A stretch of DNA of 64,000 bases from Pseudomonadota bacterium (GTDB taxonomy: Bacteria > Pseudomonadota > Gammaproteobacteria > Burkholderiales > Burkholderiaceae_C), in contig JAEZWW010000005.1 in NCBI GenBank assembly GCA_023442945.1, positions 124,001 to 188,000 of the forward strand, read 5' to 3'. Shown piece after piece: positions 61,762-64,000 of this stretch. The position numbers were made by a program, and so were the translations under genes. The notes below the pieces were generated by a model. That model searched no databases and was not told where the DNA came from. It saw only the letters and a program-made list of their open reading frames with translations. Each line of letters starts with the position of its first letter. Position 1 is the stretch's first letter.

Positions 61762-62580
61762 ATGAATCAAAAACTTCTGTCCGTCTCCGTGGCCGCCCTG
61801 CTGGCCGGCACCCTGGCGCTGCCCGCTGTGGCGCAGAACGTCGCCATCGTCAACGGCAAGCCCGTGCCCAAGACCCGCCTGGAAGCGCTGGAAGCCCAGG
61901 TCAAGGCCCAGGCCGCGCGCACCGGCCAGCCCGTGCCGCCCGAAGTCACGCAGCAGCTGCGCGACGAAGTCATCGCCCGCGAAGTCTTCATGCAAGAGGC
62001 CGAGCGCCGCGGCATCCAGGGCACCGACGCCTACCGCAAGAACATGGAACTGGCGCGCCAGAGCGTCATGATCAACGCCTTGTTCGAAGACTTCAAAGCC
62101 AAGAACGAAGTGACCGACGCGGAAGCCAAGGCCGAGTACGACCGCCTGGTCGCGTCGCAAGCCCCGGCCGCCGGCACCAAGGAAATCAAGGCGCGCCACA
62201 TCCTGGTCGAAAAAGAAGCCGAAGCCAAGGACCTGATCGCCCAGATCAAGAAGGGCGCCAAGTTTGAAGACCTGGCCAAGAAAGCCTCCAAAGACCCGGG
62301 CTCCGGCGCGCAAGGCGGCGACCTGGGCTGGTCCAACCCGAGCAGCTACGTGCCCGAGTTCGCCGAAGCCATGTCCAAGCTGAAAAAGGGCGAGATGACC
62401 GATGCACCGGTCAAGACGCAGTTCGGCTACCACGTGATCCGCGTGGACGACACGCGCGACGCCAAGGCGCCCGAGGCGCCCAAGTTCGAGGACGTGAAGG
62501 CCCAGGTCAAGCAGCAGATGGAACAGCAGAAGCTGGCCAAATTCCAGGAAGACCTGCGCACCAAGGCCAAGATCGAATAA
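61762..62580 (+). CDS. Periplasmic parvulin-type peptidyl-prolyl isomerase
   Basis: The 272-residue protein has a signal peptide (MNQKLLSVSVAALLAGTLAL, cleaved at PAVAQ) and a SurA-N-like helical part (residues ~25-130). The PpiC rotamase domain is EIKARHILVEKEAEAKDLI, ASKDPGSGAQGGDLGWSNPS and VKTQFGYHVIRVDDTR. It helps fold exported and outer-membrane proteins. A hairpin terminator follows. Confidence 0.92.
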   Translation: MNQKLLSVSVAALLAGTLALPAVAQNVAIVNGKPVPKTRLEALEAQVKAQAARTGQPVPPEVTQQLRDEVIAREVFMQEAERRGIQGTDAYRKNMELARQSVMINALFEDFKAKNEVTDAEAKAEYDRLVASQAPAAGTKEIKARHILVEKEAEAKDLIAQIKKGAKFEDLAKKASKDPGSGAQGGDLGWSNPSSYVPEFAEAMSKLKKGEMTDAPVKTQFGYHVIRVDDTRDAKAPEAPKFEDVKAQVKQQMEQQKLAKFQEDLRTKAKIE

Positions 62581-62621
62581 GGCGGTCGGCGGCGCAGCGC
62601 GCCGCGTTTGAGCGCCGCAAC

Positions 62622-62653
62622 AGGGCAGGCTCCGTTCAGGACCCTGCCCTTTT
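62622..62653 (+). terminator. Terminator after the parvulin gene
   Basis: AGGGCAGG and CCTGCCCT form an 8-bp stem, extended by TCC/GGA past a bulge, followed by TTTTC. It lies 42 bp after the stop codon. Confidence 0.8.
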
Positions 62654-62660
62654 CTTGGCC

Positions 62661-62731
62661 CTATCTACTTCTGATTTGATAGCTGGCCGCGCTGGTGGTA
62701 GTAGGGCCAGCGGTCGATTTTTCTTGAAAAC
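62661..62731 (+). repeat. Dispersed repeat, copy 16
   Basis: It reads CTATCTACTTCTGATTTG, ATAGCTGGCCGCGCTGGTGG, TAGTAGGGCCAGCGGTCGAT, TTTTCTTGAAAA. It lies in a convergent gap, directly after the parvulin terminator and 15 bp from the stop of the next leftward gene. Confidence 0.85.
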
Positions 62732-62746
62732 CGCCGCCCCACCCGT

Positions 62747-63544
62747 TCAAACCCGCCCCGCCAGCCAGGTCCACGCCGTCAGCGCGCCGATCAGCACCGG
62801 CTGGTGCAGCATGTAGTAACTCAGACTCCAGCGGCCCAGCCAGCCCAGCGCCGCACCCGTGCGACCCGGCGGCTGCGCCAGCGCGCCCGGCGCACGCGCC
62901 TGCAGCCACTGCGCGGCGCCCACGCCCCACCACATCACGCCCAGCCAGGGCAACAGCGGCACAAAGTCCTCGGTCGGCGGCTTGTGGGTGACAAAGCCCA
63001 GCCAGTTGAGCCAGCGGCTGTCGAACGCCGCCGCCAGCGCGCCCGGCGGCTGGGCCTGCAGCCAGGCGCTTCCCAGCGGGCCTGCCGCCACCAGCAACGT
63101 GCCCAGCCCCCAGGGCCACGCGCCGCCCAGGCCGCGCAGCAGCGCCCAGCGGGTGATCAGCAGCATCACCGCCATGCCGTGCAGCACGCCAAAGCTGATC
63201 CAGCTGTGCGGAAACATCCACCACGACCCCACCGTCACCAGCAGCGCGCAGCCGGCCACCTGGGCCCAGCGCCGCCAAAAGCGCGGCCAGCCCTGCCCCG
63301 CCCGCACCGCCAGCGCCTGGCCCATGCCCGCCGTCAGCAAAAACAGGCCGACGATGCCGGTGCGCTGCCAAGTCCAGAACGGGTCGAAGTAAAAGTCCTG
63401 CGGGCGGACCAGGTGGAAGTGGTTGAGGTCGAAGACGAAGTGGTAGACCGTCATCCACACCATCGCCAGCCCGCGCAGCGCGTCCACGCGGCCCAGCCGA
63501 CCGGGCGTTCGCGCGGAGGCGGCAAGCGGGGCGGCGCGGGCCAT
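62747..63544 (-). CDS. DUF1624 / heparan-alpha-glucosaminide N-acetyltransferase-like membrane protein
   Basis: The 265-residue integral membrane protein has about seven or eight hydrophobic segments. It begins, after a short basic tail, with GRVDALRGLAMVWMTVYHFV, the acyltransferase-3/DUF1624 opening with the conserved RxDxxRG and a His in TM1. PHSWISFGVLHGMAVMLLI and LSYYMLHQPVLIGALTAWTW match the family end. It probably transfers acyl groups to an envelope sugar; no substrate is visible. The ATG at 63544 or 63553 may be used. Confidence 0.85.
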   Translation of the reverse strand: MARAAPLAASARTPGRLGRVDALRGLAMVWMTVYHFVFDLNHFHLVRPQDFYFDPFWTWQRTGIVGLFLLTAGMGQALAVRAGQGWPRFWRRWAQVAGCALLVTVGSWWMFPHSWISFGVLHGMAVMLLITRWALLRGLGGAWPWGLGTLLVAAGPLGSAWLQAQPPGALAAAFDSRWLNWLGFVTHKPPTEDFVPLLPWLGVMWWGVGAAQWLQARAPGALAQPPGRTGAALGWLGRWSLSYYMLHQPVLIGALTAWTWLAGRV

Positions 63545-63804
63545 GGCGGGCATTGGAGCGGCTGGAAGGTGCGGTAAAGGGGGTGAAATCAGGGCGAATT
63601 CGGCGCGAAATCGGTGACCAAGGCGCGGTCTGTCGGTGCGCGCTGCAAGCCCTGTGCTCAGGCCGCGCATGCCGGTGTAGGAGATCGCCTCAAGCCGCGA
63701 TCTTAGCGGCTCAACGCGCGGGATCGGGCCTAGCATCGGGGCATTGTTGCTATTGTCGTCAGAGCAGACGGCGCGCGCCACGGCGCGATCCGCCTGCGGT
63801 TTGC

Positions 63805-64000
63805 ATGTCACCGGAACCCGTTTACCGCCCCCAAGTGTCCGCCTCCGAGGTGCCGGCGCGCGCCTCCGTGCTGCGTTGGGTCCTCACCCTGCTGATCGCG
63901 CTGGCCGCCGTCGCCGCGATGGCGCTGGCCTGGTTGACCTGGAACGACTGGAACCGCTCGCGCGCCTGGGTGTCGGAAGAGGTGTCGCAGGCGTTGGGCC
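63805..64000 (+). CDS. AsmA-like protein, N-terminal fragment (runs off the window)
   Basis: The 65 visible codons begin MSPEPVYRPQVSASEVPARA. One transmembrane segment follows (WVLTLLIALAAVAAMALAWL) and then TWNDWNRSRAWVSEEVSQAL. A single N-terminal anchor followed by W-N-x-x-R-x-x-V-S-x-x-V-S is the usual start of AsmA-family envelope proteins involved in lipid transport. Assignment rests on this short segment only. The 260-bp gap before it holds nothing clear. Confidence 0.55.
   Translation, partial: MSPEPVYRPQVSASEVPARASVLRWVLTLLIALAAVAAMALAWLTWNDWNRSRAWVSEEVSQALG

Overview
The window is high-G+C DNA from a betaproteobacterium, most likely of the family Comamonadaceae (Acidovorax/Ottowia/Variovorax-like). 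The evidence is the density of acyl-CoA genes, a complete liv-type ABC cluster, a Bug-type solute-binding protein, translationally coupled ATGA gene joints, and a short dispersed repeat that I associate with this family from memory. I see no tRNA, rRNA, insertion sequence, phage or CRISPR array.

Layout. 1-3.6 kb: leftward tripartite export operon (TolC-like, HlyD-like, ABC-2 permease cut by the window edge). 3.8-6.1 kb: patatin-like lipase and a VOC protein. 6.1-9.8 kb: heavy-metal locus, with a leftward DsbA-like protein and a MerR-family CadR/PbrR-like regulator, divergent from a His-rich Cd/Zn/Pb P-type ATPase behind a MerR-type promoter. 9.8-17.2 kb: small membrane and lipoproteins, a crotonase with a GST, a Cys-rich copper-storage-type protein, a secreted-type hydrolase and tex. 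17.3-24.2 kb: the most unusual block. A histidine kinase/LuxR response regulator pair diverges from an operon encoding a secreted five-repeat protein, a small exported protein, a CsgG-like lipoprotein fused to peptidoglycan-binding-like and DUF4384-like domains, and a Sel1-repeat protein. It looks like a curli/holdfast-type surface fibre system without recognisable csgA/B/E/F.

24.2-40.2 kb: phosphoesterase and lipid kinase, SDRs, a LysR-linked CoA ligase/acyl-CoA dehydrogenase/Bug operon, an AidB-like protein, an oxidoreductase, thioesterase, DMT transporter and another acyl-CoA dehydrogenase. 40.4-45.6 kb: a compact AraC-SDR-StyA-like oxygenase-flavin reductase-dienelactone-hydrolase-like cluster. 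Its gene content matches the indole-to-anthranilate iif cluster, and it has direct-repeat operator candidates. 45.7-58.2 kb: beta-oxidation genes, the livFGMH system with binding protein and an AlkK-type ligase, and a second binding protein. 58.4-64 kb: housekeeping genes selO-msrB, yciB-bolA, a parvulin, a DUF1624-type membrane protein and the start of an AsmA-like gene.

Across the whole window about sixteen copies of a ~60-70 bp repeat recur. Nearly all intergenic copies sit just downstream of a stop codon. Four sit inside genes (patatin, tex, aidB-like, acyl-CoA dehydrogenase) without breaking the frame. In the three genes where the copy runs in the gene's direction it is read in the same phase, the one phase of the repeat that has no stop codons.
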